Shown in pieces: positions 8,753-17,556 of a stretch of 64,000 nt of DNA; position 1 is the first letter of the stretch; every line of letters starts with the position of its first letter. Both the position numbers and the translations under genes were made by a program. The notes under the pieces are model-generated. The model ran no database searches. It was not told the origin of the DNA and saw nothing but the letters and a program-made list of their open reading frames with translations. The stretch is from Burkholderiaceae bacterium (GTDB taxonomy: Bacteria; Pseudomonadota; Gammaproteobacteria; Burkholderiales; Burkholderiaceae_E): contig JAMLIR010000005.1 in the NCBI GenBank assembly GCA_023954045.1, forward strand, positions 1 to 64,000. Direction: 5' to 3'.

Positions 8753-10834
8753 TCAGCCGGGCCGTGAGGGCGACGCGACGGTGAACCCGACTTCGACCCC
8801 GCCGGCGACGTCGCGCGCGAACGCGTGCCCGCCGTGGAACTCGGCGACCAGCCGCACCAGGTACAGGCCGAGGCCGAGGTGCGCCTCGCCGCCACCGCGG
8901 TGGTCGCGGATCGACACCATCGAGTCGAACAGGTTGTCGCGCATCGCGTGCGGCAGCGGCGGGCCCTGGTTGCGCACCGCGAACACCCATTGGCCGCCCG
9001 GCGCCTGGTCCGCGCCGTCGACCCGGCTCAGCGACAGCACGACCGCCGTGCCGGCCGACGCGAAGTCGACCGCGTTGGAGACCAGCTTGTCGAGCGCCTG
9101 CACGATCGCCTCGGGAACCACCGGGCACACGGCCGAGTCCGCCGCGCACTCGACCGCGAACGCGCGCGCCGGGAAGGCGCTGCGGTAGCCGTCGGCGCAG
9201 GCGTTCAGCAGCGCGGCCAGGTCGACCGACTCGAGCCGGCTCTGCGCGAGCATCGCCTCGAGGCTCGACGCCTCGCCCATGCTCGCGACGATCCGCTCGA
9301 GGCGCTGCGCGCCGTCGCGGGCGCGCGCGAGGTACGCCTCGCGACCCTGCGGGTCGGCCTCCGCGGCCAGGTTGTCCAGCGAGGAGCGCACCACCATGAT
9401 CGGCGTGCGCAACTCGTGGACCAGCCGCGCGCGCAGGTTCCCGACGTACTGCTGGTGCTGGCGCAGCCGCTCGAGCACGTTGGCGTGGCTCTCGGCGAGC
9501 GCGCCGATCTCGTCGCGAATGCGCGGCGGACGGACGCTGCCCACCACGCGGCCGCGCGAATCGATCGCCTGCTCGGCCTGCCGGCGCAGGCGCACGACCC
9601 GCGCCACGGTCACCGACCCCACGGCGAGCAGCGCGAGCGCGCTCGCGGCCATCGCCGCCGCGGTGAGCAGCGCCAGCCGCTCGATCGCCTCGCGCGCGAC
9701 GCCGAGCCGCGATCCGGTGTTCTCCTCGAGCACCAGCGCGCCGACGACCCGGTCTCCGACCCACAGCGGCTGCGCGCTCGTCAGCATCCAGACCGGCAGC
9801 CCCGCCTGGATCGCGATGCGCTCGGACTGCTGAGCGGGGACGCCGGAGAGCGCGCGCGTGAGCGGCGGGATCGCCGGCACGCTGCCCGGCGTCGATTCGT
9901 CGAGGAAGCGCTCGGGGCGCAGGCTGAGCGTCGCCGACAGCAGCCGGCGCGCGAGGCGCGACTTCCAGTCGTCGGCCGGCGGCGGCCCCGCGGACACCCG
10001 GCCGGACTGGGCCAGCAGCGCGCCGCTCGCGTCGAACACCGAGACGCGCCCGCTGGCGCGTGCCAGTCCGCGCACCGCGTCCGCCCACAGCGCCGGCCGG
10101 CGATCGCGGCGCGTCGGCGCGGCGAACGGCCGCACCGGGGCGAGCAGGCCCGAGTCAGCCCGCCCCTCGATCCGGCGCGAGCCGAGGTAGTCGACGTCGG
10201 TGATGCGCACGCGCAGCAGGGCCGGCTCGGCATCGAACCCGATCTCCGCGATCCAGCCTCCGGGCCGCTCGACCGGCTGCACGCGCAGCGACTGCATCGC
10301 GTCGACGTCGGTGCCGTACTCGACGACCAGTTCGTCGCCGGCGAGCCTGGTGCCGTCGCGGACTTCCGGGAGGACGAGCCGCTCGTCGTCGGCGTCGACC
10401 AGCAGGAAGAACTTGCCGGGCCGCTCCTGCGAGCGGGCGGCGGCGAGCCTCACGCGCAGCACCGACGCGATCGTCCCGTCGGGCGCGCGCATCGGCAGCG
10501 CGCGGCCCGGCACCTCGAGCCACTCGCTGGCGTCGTGGTCGACGACGACGTCGGCCAGCAACTCGACCGGAAGCGGCTCGGCACCGGCGCGGCGGTCCGG
10601 GGTCGCGGCGCCGGGATCGAACAGCTCGCGGCGCTCGTGAAGCGACGCCGCGAGATTGCGCGCCGCCTGCGCCTGGTTCTCGAGCCGCTCGTTGCGCGCG
10701 AGCTCGGTCATCACCTCGGCGAAGCGCAGGCCGACCAGCGGCAGCGCCAGCAGCGGCAGCATCGCCAGCGCGAGCGTGAACCGCAGACCCAGCGGCAGGC
10801 GCCAGCGACGCGCGTTACGCGGCGGCTGCCCCAT
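8753..10834 (-). CDS. pdsS: Sensor histidine kinase of the proteobacterial dedicated sortase system (PdsS)
   Basis: A 693-residue membrane kinase. A transmembrane segment near the N-terminus ([17 protein letters not shown]) is followed by a large periplasmic sensor of about 370 residues, a second membrane segment ([18 protein letters not shown]), a HAMP-like region, and a HisKA domain with H473 in [10 protein letters not shown]. The ATPase region ends with [16 protein letters not shown]. The big sensor and the order of neighbours match the kinase of the marine/proteobacterial dedicated sortase system (TIGR03785, from memory). ATG 10834 overlaps the regulator gene by 20 bases; a TTG at 10858 is also in frame. 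It presumably senses an envelope signal to control the divergent target and sortase genes. Confidence 0.85.
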   Translation of the reverse strand: MGQPPRNARRWRLPLGLRFTLALAMLPLLALPLVGLRFAEVMTELARNERLENQAQAARNLAASLHERRELFDPGAATPDRRAGAEPLPVELLADVVVDHDASEWLEVPGRALPMRAPDGTIASVLRVRLAAARSQERPGKFFLLVDADDERLVLPEVRDGTRLAGDELVVEYGTDVDAMQSLRVQPVERPGGWIAEIGFDAEPALLRVRITDVDYLGSRRIEGRADSGLLAPVRPFAAPTRRDRRPALWADAVRGLARASGRVSVFDASGALLAQSGRVSAGPPPADDWKSRLARRLLSATLSLRPERFLDESTPGSVPAIPPLTRALSGVPAQQSERIAIQAGLPVWMLTSAQPLWVGDRVVGALVLEENTGSRLGVAREAIERLALLTAAAMAASALALLAVGSVTVARVVRLRRQAEQAIDSRGRVVGSVRPPRIRDEIGALAESHANVLERLRQHQQYVGNLRARLVHELRTPIMVVRSSLDNLAAEADPQGREAYLARARDGAQRLERIVASMGEASSLEAMLAQSRLESVDLAALLNACADGYRSAFPARAFAVECAADSAVCPVVPEAIVQALDKLVSNAVDFASAGTAVVLSLSRVDGADQAPGGQWVFAVRNQGPPLPHAMRDNLFDSMVSIRDHRGGGEAHLGLGLYLVRLVAEFHGGHAFARDVAGGVEVGFTVASPSRPG

Positions 10835-11525
10835 CGCGCTCGACGAAGCGATAGCCAAGCCCGTAGACGGTCTCGATCGCGTCGAACGCCGGGTCGACCG
10901 CCTCGAACTTGCGCCGGATGCGCTTCACGTACGACGTCACCGTCTGGTCGTCGACCACCAGGTTCGCTTCGCGCATCAGCGCGTCGCGATCCTTCACGTG
11001 GCCGGGATGCCGCGCCAGCGCGTGCAGCATCCAGAACTCGGTCACCGTCAGTTCGATCGGGTGGTCGCGCCAGCTGGCCTCGAAGCGCGGCACGTCGAGC
11101 CGCAGCGGGCCGCGCACCAGTTGCTCCGCGGTCAGCTGCGGCTGGGCCAGCACGTCGACGCGCCGGAACAGCGCCGTCACGCGCGCCAGCAGGTGCGGCA
11201 GGCTCACGTTCTTGGTGAGGTAGTCGTCGGCGCCCAGGCGCAGCCCCGAGACGATGTCGATCTCCGAGTCGCGCGCCGAAAGCATCAGGATCGGCAGCGC
11301 CGGCGCGCGCTCGCGCAGCCAGCGGCAAAGCTCGAAGCCGCCGTCCGGCTCGTCGCCGAGCCCGACGTCGATGATCGCCATGTCGGGCAGGCGCGACGCG
11401 AACGCCGCCTGCGCCTCGCGCCGGTCGGCGAACCCCTGGACCTCGAAGCCCTTGCGAGCCAGCGCGTCGCGCAGGTTCTCGCGAATGGCGGGCTCGTCCT
11501 CGACGATGGCGATGCGGCGGCTCAT
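10815..11525 (-). CDS. pdsR: Response regulator of the dedicated sortase system (PdsR)
   Basis: A 236-residue OmpR-family regulator. Receiver: E9/D10/E11 pocket, D53 in AIIDVGLG, K105 in YLTKNVS. The output domain ends with [17 protein letters not shown] 11525 is used because the receiver begins there; six further codons are open upstream. The gene overlaps the PdsS kinase (same strand) and is divergent from the VIT/VWA target gene across 170 bases, which is where its binding site would be expected; I could not pick out a clear repeat there. Family assignment (TIGR03787-type) rests on the neighbouring kinase, target and sortase as much as on its own sequence. Confidence 0.85.
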   Translation of the reverse strand: MSRRIAIVEDEPAIRENLRDALARKGFEVQGFADRREAQAAFASRLPDMAIIDVGLGDEPDGGFELCRWLRERAPALPILMLSARDSEIDIVSGLRLGADDYLTKNVSLPHLLARVTALFRRVDVLAQPQLTAEQLVRGPLRLDVPRFEASWRDHPIELTVTEFWMLHALARHPGHVKDRDALMREANLVVDDQTVTSYVKRIRRKFEAVDPAFDAIETVYGLGYRFVERDGAAAA

Positions 11526-11695
11526 GCGCGCAATGTATCCCAAAGCCCCGCCCGGCTCGCGCGGCCCGCGACGGTGTCGGCGAAATGCCCGAATTGCGCC
11601 GCCTTCGGCCCGATTCGCGCCCCGCGGCCGCCGCGGCGCGAGCGCGCAATCGCCGTTGCCGCGGCGTCGCGCCGCACCCGAGAGAGGAGCCGGAC

Positions 11696-13978
11696 ATGTC
11701 GAGAACCGCCGCCACCGATCCGATGCCCGTCGCCGACGCCGCGCCTCGCTTCGACTGGCGCGAGTGGCTCGCGTTCGCCGGCTGCGTGGTCGGCACCGCG
11801 CTGTTCGTGTCGCTGGTGCTCGGCGCGCTGGTGCTGATCATCAGCACGCACGCGATCGCGCAGACCGCGCCCGCGCCGGCGGATCCCGCGCCGGCATCCG
11901 CGCCTGCGGACGCCGCGATCGCGCGACTGCCCCGCGTCGCCTCGGCCGGCAACGCCGATCGCGCGACGCTGCTGTTCCGGACCACGCAGGGGCTGAAGGC
12001 CGCGCCGCTGCTCTCGAGCGACGTGCAGGTCGAGGTCACCGGGCCGGTGGTGCGCACGACGGTCACGCAGACCTACGACAACCCCGGGCACGTCTGGCTC
12101 GAGGGCATCTACGCGTTTCCGCTTCCCGACGACAGCGCGGTCGACCGCCTGCAGATGCGCGTCGGCGAGCGGCTCGTCGAGGGCCGCATCCGCGAGCGCG
12201 ACGCCGCCCGCGCCGAGTATCGCGACGCGGCGGCAGCGGGCAAGCGCGCATCGATCGTCGAGCAGCAGCGGCCGAACCTGTTCACCGCGCGAGTCGCGAA
12301 CATCGCGCCGGGAGCGCGCATCGCGATTCGCGTCGAGTACCAGCAGGCGCTCGCGCTCAAGGACGGCGCGTGGCGGCTCAGGCTCCCGACGGTGGTGGCC
12401 CCGCGCTACGACCCGGGGCGCGAGATCGTCGGGCCGGGGGCGCTGCCCGTGCTGCTGCCGGCTGCGGCCGGCGGCACGTCGCCGCTCGTTGCGACGGGCG
12501 ACGACCAGGAGCCGCGGCGCGTCCCCAATGCGCTGTCGGTGGCGATCCGCCTCGACGCCGGCGTGCCGGTGACGACTCCGACCTCGTCGACGCACGCGAT
12601 CCGCGTCGCGCGCGACGCGCCGGGCCTGTACCGGATCGCGCTCGACCCGGCGGCGATCGCCGATCGCGACTTCGAGCTGCAGTGGTCGCCGCTTCCGGGC
12701 GAGCATCCGGCCGGCGCGTTCCGGGTCGAGCGGCACGGCGACCTGCGCTACGGCCAGCTGATCCTCGCGCCGCCGGCCGGGGCCGGCGTCGATGCGCCGC
12801 GCATCGCGCGCGAGACCACGTTCGTGATCGACACCTCGGGGTCGATGGCCGGCACGTCGTTCGAGCAGGCGCTGCGCGCGCTCCGCTACGGCGTCGCGCA
12901 ACTGAGGCCCGGCGATTCCTTCAACATCATCCGCTTCAGCAGCCGCCACGACAGCCTCTACCCGGCGCCACGGCCGTTCGACGAAGCCGCGCGGCGCGAC
13001 GCGCTCGCGTGGATCGACCGCCTGCGCGCGGAGGGCGGCACCGAAATGCGCGGCGCGATCGAGCAGGCGCTCGCCGCCCCCGCGGCGCCCGGGCTGGTCG
13101 GCCAGGTGGTCTTCATGACCGACGGGGCAGTCGGCTACGAAGCCGAGATGCTCGCGTTGATCGAGCGCCGGCTCGGCTCGCGGCGATTCTTCACGATCGG
13201 GATCGGCTCGGCGCCGAACGGCTGGTTCATGCGCAAGGCGGCGGCCGCAGGGCGCGGCAGCTACACCTACGTCAGTCGCGTCGAAGACGTCGAGGCCCGG
13301 ATGGCCGAGCTCTACGCGAAGCTGGCCAGCCCGATGCTCACCGGCCTGCAGCTGCGATTCGAGGGCGCACAGCCGCTCGACCCGGTCTCGCTCCCCGGGG
13401 AGCTCTACGCGGGCGAGCCGATCGTCGTGCGCGCCCGGTTCGCGGGGACGCCGGCCGCGGCGGTGGTTTCCGGCAGCGTCGGCGCGATCCGCTGGGAGAG
13501 CCGCATCGAGGCTGCGGCCGCCGAGGGCAGCGGCCTGCACGCGGCCTGGGCGCGCCAGCGCATCGAGGAGCTGGGCGACGAGATCGCGCGCGCCCGCGGC
13601 GACCGCACCGAGCTCGAGGCGCTGCGCGCGCGCGTGCGCGACCTCGGGCTCGCCCATCACCTGGTCACCGCGTACACGAGCCTCGTCGCGGTCGACGTGA
13701 CGCCGGCGCGTCCGGCCGGTACACCCTTGCAGTCGGCGGCAGCGCCGACGCAGCTTCCGGCGGGATGGGAGCTCGACGCGGTCTTCGGCCAGGGCGAGCT
13801 CGCGCAGGGCGCAACGCCCGCTGCCTTGCAGGTCGCGACCGGCACGCTGCTGCTCGCGCTCGCTTCGCTGCTCTGGTCGAGGTCGCGGTGGGCGCAGGCA
13901 CGCGATCGCGCGGCGGCAGGCGCGCGTCGGGGCATGCGCGCGGCGGCGACCTTCACGCGCAACGGGGCCCGGCGATGA
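11696..13978 (+). CDS. pdsT: Sortase target protein with VIT and VWA domains (PdsT)
   Basis: A 760-residue envelope protein. A membrane segment lies at about 25-55. A vault/inter-alpha-trypsin (VIT) domain follows (DVQVEVTGPVVRTTVTQTYDN; VEGRIRERDAARAEY), then a von Willebrand A domain with an intact metal site (DTSGSMAG near residue 382). The C-terminus has a short sorting-like block: a GATPAALQ sequence, a hydrophobic stretch (GTLLLALASLLW) and an Arg-rich tail, as expected of a sortase substrate, although there is no textbook LPXTG. ATG 11696 has GAGAGGAG upstream. It overlaps the sortase gene by four bases (ATGA), which is strong support for enzyme-substrate pairing. Family equals TIGR03788-type marine sortase targets. 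Confidence 0.88.
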   Translation: MSRTAATDPMPVADAAPRFDWREWLAFAGCVVGTALFVSLVLGALVLIISTHAIAQTAPAPADPAPASAPADAAIARLPRVASAGNADRATLLFRTTQGLKAAPLLSSDVQVEVTGPVVRTTVTQTYDNPGHVWLEGIYAFPLPDDSAVDRLQMRVGERLVEGRIRERDAARAEYRDAAAAGKRASIVEQQRPNLFTARVANIAPGARIAIRVEYQQALALKDGAWRLRLPTVVAPRYDPGREIVGPGALPVLLPAAAGGTSPLVATGDDQEPRRVPNALSVAIRLDAGVPVTTPTSSTHAIRVARDAPGLYRIALDPAAIADRDFELQWSPLPGEHPAGAFRVERHGDLRYGQLILAPPAGAGVDAPRIARETTFVIDTSGSMAGTSFEQALRALRYGVAQLRPGDSFNIIRFSSRHDSLYPAPRPFDEAARRDALAWIDRLRAEGGTEMRGAIEQALAAPAAPGLVGQVVFMTDGAVGYEAEMLALIERRLGSRRFFTIGIGSAPNGWFMRKAAAAGRGSYTYVSRVEDVEARMAELYAKLASPMLTGLQLRFEGAQPLDPVSLPGELYAGEPIVVRARFAGTPAAAVVSGSVGAIRWESRIEAAAAEGSGLHAAWARQRIEELGDEIARARGDRTELEALRARVRDLGLAHHLVTAYTSLVAVDVTPARPAGTPLQSAAAPTQLPAGWELDAVFGQGELAQGATPAALQVATGTLLLALASLLWSRSRWAQARDRAAAGARRGMRAAATFTRNGARR

Positions 13979-14628
13979 TCCAGTCGATGCGCCTGTGGCT
14001 GCTCGACCGCCGCATCGACATGCGGCACGCGTGGCTGGCGGTTCGCCGGCAGCTCGGCGCGCCCCGGCTGCTCGTTGCCGCGCTCGTGGCGGGGGGCCTG
14101 TGGCAGGTCGGCGCCGGGTTGTACCTGCACGCGAAAGCCTGGCTCGCGCAGGTGCTGATCGAGGAGGCCTGGCGGCACAACCGCGAGCAGGGCCGCGCAA
14201 CCGCGCGCCCGTGGGCCTGGGCCGATACGACGGCCGTCGCGCGGATCACGTTCGTCGAGCACGCGCGCTCGATGGTCGTGCTCGAAGACGACGCCGGCCG
14301 GACGCTGGCCTTCGGGCCCGGGCATCGCACCGGCACTGCGATGCCCGGCGGCGCAGGCAACAGCGTGGTGAGCGGCCATCGCGACACGCACTTCAGCATC
14401 CTCGAACGCTTGTCCGCCGGGCAACGCATCGAGGTCGAGCGCCTCGACGGGCGCAGCCGCACCTATCGGGTGAGCGGCGCGCGCATCGTCGATGCCCGCG
14501 ACGTCGGCATCGTCGCCGACCGCGGCCGCGACGAGCTCACGCTGGTCACCTGCTGGCCGTTCGACGCGGTCGCGCCGGGGGGCCGGCTGCGCTACGTCGT
14601 GTCGGCACTCGCCGAGGACCGGCCCTGA
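13975..14628 (+). CDS. pdsA: Dedicated Gram-negative sortase (PdsA)
   Basis: A 217-residue class-C-like sortase of the proteobacterial dedicated type (TIGR03784, from memory), an inner-membrane transpeptidase that would cleave and join the VIT/VWA protein encoded just upstream. The N-terminal segment ([23 protein letters not shown]) is a membrane anchor. The catalytic residues are H135 (VSGHRDTHF), C193 (LVTCWPF) and R206 (GRLRYVV). It overlaps the target gene by ATGA. Its 3' end overlaps the convergent YecA-like gene by 37 bases. The OmpA-like partner often found in this system is not in the window. Confidence 0.9.
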   Translation: MIQSMRLWLLDRRIDMRHAWLAVRRQLGAPRLLVAALVAGGLWQVGAGLYLHAKAWLAQVLIEEAWRHNREQGRATARPWAWADTTAVARITFVEHARSMVVLEDDAGRTLAFGPGHRTGTAMPGGAGNSVVSGHRDTHFSILERLSAGQRIEVERLDGRSRTYRVSGARIVDARDVGIVADRGRDELTLVTCWPFDAVAPGGRLRYVVSALAEDRP

Positions 14629-15353
14629 GGCGACGCGCCGCAACAGGCCTTGTACTTGCGTCCGCTGCCGCACGGACAGGGCTCGTTGCGGCCCACCTTC
14701 GGCTGCTCGCGACGCACCGTCTCGACCCGCATCGCCCGCGGCGTCGTGCCTGCCTGCCGGTACGGCCGGAAGAACTCGTGGATGTCGCCGACGTCCGCGA
14801 TCATCCGGTCGATCAGCGCTTCGCGCTCGCGGCGCGACGGCAGTCGCGCGCCCGGCTCGTCGTCGAGCGTCGCCGCGAGCGCGTCGACCGCGTCGAGCGC
14901 GTCGCCGAATTCCTTCTCGGCGAGCATCGCGTCCCAGCTCTCGGGCGCCATCTCGACCGCGCGCAGGAAACCGACCGCCCAGGCGCTGCCATCGGGCGCG
15001 CCCTTGTCGTCGTAGGCCAGCACCGGCGCGAACGAACCCGCGTCGAGCGAGGCGGCGACGGCACGCGCGTGCCGCCGCACCAGTGCGGCCAACTCGGCGG
15101 CCACCTCGGCGGACACCGCCTGGCCGCGCCGCGGCCCGCCGTCGCCGTCCTCGAGACCGAAGACCACGGGCAGGAAATCGTCCGCGGTCGCCGGCTCGGG
15201 CGCGCACGCGAGCGCCGCCAGGAAGCCGTCGAGCTCCTCGACGATCATCGCGTCGTCGTTGCCGAGCTCGGCCAGGAGCTGGTCGAGGCGATCGAAGTCG
15301 GCGTCGGCCAGCGCGGCGCGCTCGGCCTCGGAAGCGGGGGTGTCGGTGATCAT
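14592..15353 (-). CDS. UPF0149/YecA family protein with C-terminal SEC-C zinc motif
   Basis: A 253-residue protein with a YecA-type helical domain (residues about 20-200, with [20 protein letters not shown] near the start) and a C-terminal SEC-C motif, [19 protein letters not shown], near residue 220. SEC-C is the zinc-binding tail of SecA; in E. coli YecA and AscA-type proteins this tail contacts ribosomes. A ribosome- or SecA-associated quality-control role is therefore an inference from family. ATG 15353. The 3' end runs 37 bases into the convergent sortase gene, so transcripts would overlap. The YaeQ gene lies upstream on the same strand, 26 bases away. Confidence 0.88.
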   Translation of the reverse strand: MITDTPASEAERAALADADFDRLDQLLAELGNDDAMIVEELDGFLAALACAPEPATADDFLPVVFGLEDGDGGPRRGQAVSAEVAAELAALVRRHARAVAASLDAGSFAPVLAYDDKGAPDGSAWAVGFLRAVEMAPESWDAMLAEKEFGDALDAVDALAATLDDEPGARLPSRREREALIDRMIADVGDIHEFFRPYRQAGTTPRAMRVETVRREQPKVGRNEPCPCGSGRKYKACCGASPQGRSSASADTT

Positions 15354-15379
15354 GGCACGATGTTACGCGCTCGCCGCGC

Positions 15380-15925
15380 TCAGCCGCGCGCCCGCAGCGC
15401 CACCGGCTCGAACGCGACCTGGCCTTCGTCGGAGCCGAACAGCACCTGGCCGTCCTGGATCGAGCAGTGCACGCGCATCGCCCGCCGCGCCAGCGCGCCG
15501 AGCGCGGCGCCCGCCTCGGCCGGCACTTCGATCACTTCGAGGTTGTCGCATCGTGCGAGCGCCGAAGCGACCTGGCGCCACCAGGCCTCGGCCTTCGCGC
15601 CGCCGTAGGTCACGACCAGCACCTCGCGCGCACGCCCGCAGGCGCGACGCACTCGCCGCTCGTCGGGCCAGCCGACGTCGATCCAGGTGTCGATCGCGCC
15701 GGTCAGGTCGCTGCGCAGCAGGTCGGGGTCGTCCTCGGTGGAGAGTCCGCGACCGAACGCGAGCGCGGGGTCGGCGCGAAGCGCGAAGGCGAGGATGCGG
15801 ATCATCATCCGCTCCTCGGTCTCCGACGGATGCTTCGCGATCGTCAGCGAGTGGTCGGCGTAGTAGCCGCGGTCCATGTCGGCGACCGACAGCTCGGCCT
15901 TGTAGATGGTTGCCCTGAGCGCCAT
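15380..15925 (-). CDS. yaeQ: YaeQ family protein
   Basis: A 181-residue cytosolic protein of the YaeQ family (PD-(D/E)XK nuclease-like fold, no proven activity). The start MALRATIYKAELSVADMDR, the middle block SETEERMMIRILAFAL and the GAIDTWIDVGWPDERR segment are family signatures. ATG 15925 is chosen because homologues begin at this MxLxATIYK motif; the frame stays open further upstream without start-like content. It probably forms a transcription unit with the YecA-like gene downstream. E. coli YaeQ suppresses RfaH loss, but no function can be inferred here beyond the family name. Confidence 0.9.
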   Translation of the reverse strand: MALRATIYKAELSVADMDRGYYADHSLTIAKHPSETEERMMIRILAFALRADPALAFGRGLSTEDDPDLLRSDLTGAIDTWIDVGWPDERRVRRACGRAREVLVVTYGGAKAEAWWRQVASALARCDNLEVIEVPAEAGAALGALARRAMRVHCSIQDGQVLFGSDEGQVAFEPVALRARG

Positions 15926-16046
15926 GCGGCACTGTACCGGACCGGAACGCGCGCGCGCCGATCCGCGCGTGGCGGATCGGCGCGCAGCGGCGCGCGGCGC
16001 CCCTTGCGGCCGCTTCGGGGCCCCGCGGCCGCCGGCGGCCGCGCGA

Positions 16047-16622
16047 TCAGCTGCGCCCGGCGCCCGGACCGCCGTCGAACCGCGGGCCGCCGCGGCGGCC
16101 CTCGCCGGCCGGGCCGAAGTGGCGCCCGCCACCCGGGCCGCGCTGCTCCCAGCGGGCCTGCCGCTCGATCACCTTCGCCTGCTGCTCGGGGGTCAGCGTC
16201 CGGAAGACCTCGTTCATCCCGCGCGCCCGCAGTTGCGCGATGGTGCTCATCGCCTGCGCGCTGCGATCGGTCAGCGCCTTGACCTTCGCTTCGTCGTAGT
16301 CGTTCGACAGCGCGAGCTTCGCCAGCTCGCCTCGCGTCGAGCGAAGGATCTTGCCCTGCTCGCGCATCGCCGGCGCGTTCGCGTGCATGACCGCGAACAC
16401 CTTGTCGCGCTGCGCCTCGGTCAGGTCGAGGCCGCGCAGGAACGCGCCGCCCATCATCGCCTGCTCGCCGGGGCCGCCATGGCGCGCGTGAACGTGGTGG
16501 AACCCGCCTGCGCGCATGCCCGGGCCGTCGCCGGCCGGCGCGCCCTGCGCCGAGACGAGGAACGGAACGGCGAGCGCGACCCCCGCCGCGGCGGCGATGG
16601 CTGCGATACGTGCTTTCTTCAT
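16047..16622 (-). CDS. Spy/CpxP family periplasmic protein
   Basis: A 191-residue exported protein. ATG 16622 follows AAGGAG and opens a signal peptide (MKKARIAAIAAAAGVALAVPFLVSAQ). Two LTxxQ-type motifs that define the Spy/CpxP family are visible: LDLTEAQRDKVF near residue 70 and LTPEQQAKVIERQ near residue 150. The tail is Gly/Arg-rich. Spy and CpxP are ATP-independent periplasmic chaperones; CpxP also inhibits the CpxA kinase. The gene is divergent from a CpxR/CpxA-like pair with a perfect CpxR-type box between them, the arrangement of cpxP-cpxRA in E. coli. Whether it works as chaperone or kinase inhibitor cannot be told from sequence. Confidence 0.85.
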   Translation of the reverse strand: MKKARIAAIAAAAGVALAVPFLVSAQGAPAGDGPGMRAGGFHHVHARHGGPGEQAMMGGAFLRGLDLTEAQRDKVFAVMHANAPAMREQGKILRSTRGELAKLALSNDYDEAKVKALTDRSAQAMSTIAQLRARGMNEVFRTLTPEQQAKVIERQARWEQRGPGGGRHFGPAGEGRRGGPRFDGGPGAGRS

Positions 16623-16755
16623 CGTGAACTCCTTCGTTGGGGCCAGGGCCCGCGTGATCGTCGAATCGACCGGGCGGCTGCCCGGCTGGCCGAGGACTGG
16701 GCTTCGGCACGCCTGCAGGATGCGCGCGCCGCGCGTTAACCGTCGTTGGCCACGT

Positions 16756-16770
16756 GTAAACGTTCGTAAA
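16756..16770. promoter_or_regulatory. CpxR-type box between Spy/CpxP gene and regulator gene
   Basis: GTAAA-CGTTC-GTAAA: two exact direct GTAAA elements with a 5-base spacer, the consensus form of the CpxR box. It lies in the 233-base divergent region. On the minus strand a GTTAAC sequence (16740-16735) could be the -10 of the Spy/CpxP gene. On the plus strand TATGAT (16821-16826) could be the -10 of the regulator gene, with the box about 70 bases before its start site. Confidence 0.65.
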
Positions 16771-16855
16771 GAAGCGCACGGTCCTTCGCGTCGACGCTGT
16801 CGGCGCCGGCCCGCCGCCGATATGATCGGTTCGATGCGCTCGGAGTCCACCCGCG

Positions 16856-17542
16856 ATGCCGAAAGTCCTGCTCGTCGATGACGACGTCGAGCTGTCCGAC
16901 CTGCTGCGCGAGTACCTGCAGCGGGAAGGCTTCGACACCGATGCCGTGCACGACGGCGACTCCGGCGTCGCGCGCGCGCTCGACGGCGGCTACGACATCG
17001 TCGTGCTCGACGTGATGATGCCCGGGCTCGACGGCGTCGAGGCGCTGCGCCGGATCCGGGTGGCCAGCCGCGTGCCGGTGCTGATGCTGACCGCCAGGGG
17101 CGACGATGTCGATCGCATCGTCGGGCTCGAGCTCGGCGCCGACGACTACGTGCCGAAGCCGTGCACGCCGCGCGAGCTCGCCGCGCGCCTGCGCGCGATC
17201 CTGCGCCGCGTACGTCCCGCCGAAGCCGGCGCCGCCGACGAGCCGCTGGCCGCGGGGCCGCTGTCGCTGTGGCCGGGCAAGCGGCTCGCGCGCTGGCGCG
17301 GCGAGACGCTGTCGCTGACCAGCACCGAATTCAGCCTGCTCGAAGTGCTCGCGCGCCAGGCGGGGCGGGTCGTCGGCAAGGCCGAACTGTCGGAGCAGGC
17401 GCTCGGCCGGCCGCTGGCGCGCTTCGATCGCAGCATCGACGTGCACGTGAGCAGCCTGCGCCAGAAGCTCGGCCAGCGCGGCGACGGACGCTCGTGGATC
17501 GAGACCGTGCGCGGGCGCGGCTACCAGTTCCTGCTCGACTGA
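16856..17542 (+). CDS. CpxR-like OmpR-family response regulator
   Basis: A 228-residue response regulator. Receiver pocket D8/D9/D10, phosphoacceptor D52 in VVLDVMMPG, K101 in YVPKPCTP. The winged-helix domain contains LTSTEFSLLEVLARQAGRVV and ends ETVRGRGYQFLLD. The ALGRPLARFDRSIDVHVSSLRQKLG block resembles CpxR. Context supports this: a CpxR-type box and a Spy/CpxP gene lie immediately upstream, divergent, and the kinase gene starts 14 bases downstream. The likely regulon is envelope protein folding, including its own operon. ATG 16856; no strong ribosome-binding site is seen. Confidence 0.87.
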   Translation: MPKVLLVDDDVELSDLLREYLQREGFDTDAVHDGDSGVARALDGGYDIVVLDVMMPGLDGVEALRRIRVASRVPVLMLTARGDDVDRIVGLELGADDYVPKPCTPRELAARLRAILRRVRPAEAGAADEPLAAGPLSLWPGKRLARWRGETLSLTSTEFSLLEVLARQAGRVVGKAELSEQALGRPLARFDRSIDVHVSSLRQKLGQRGDGRSWIETVRGRGYQFLLD

Positions 17543-17556
17543 CCGGAGCGGCGACG

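Noticed and set aside
13744-13800. LPAGW near the C-terminus of PdsT as an LPXTG motif
   Set aside because: The fourth and fifth residues do not fit and it is some way from the hydrophobic stretch; the GATPAALQ block nearer the membrane segment is a better candidate.
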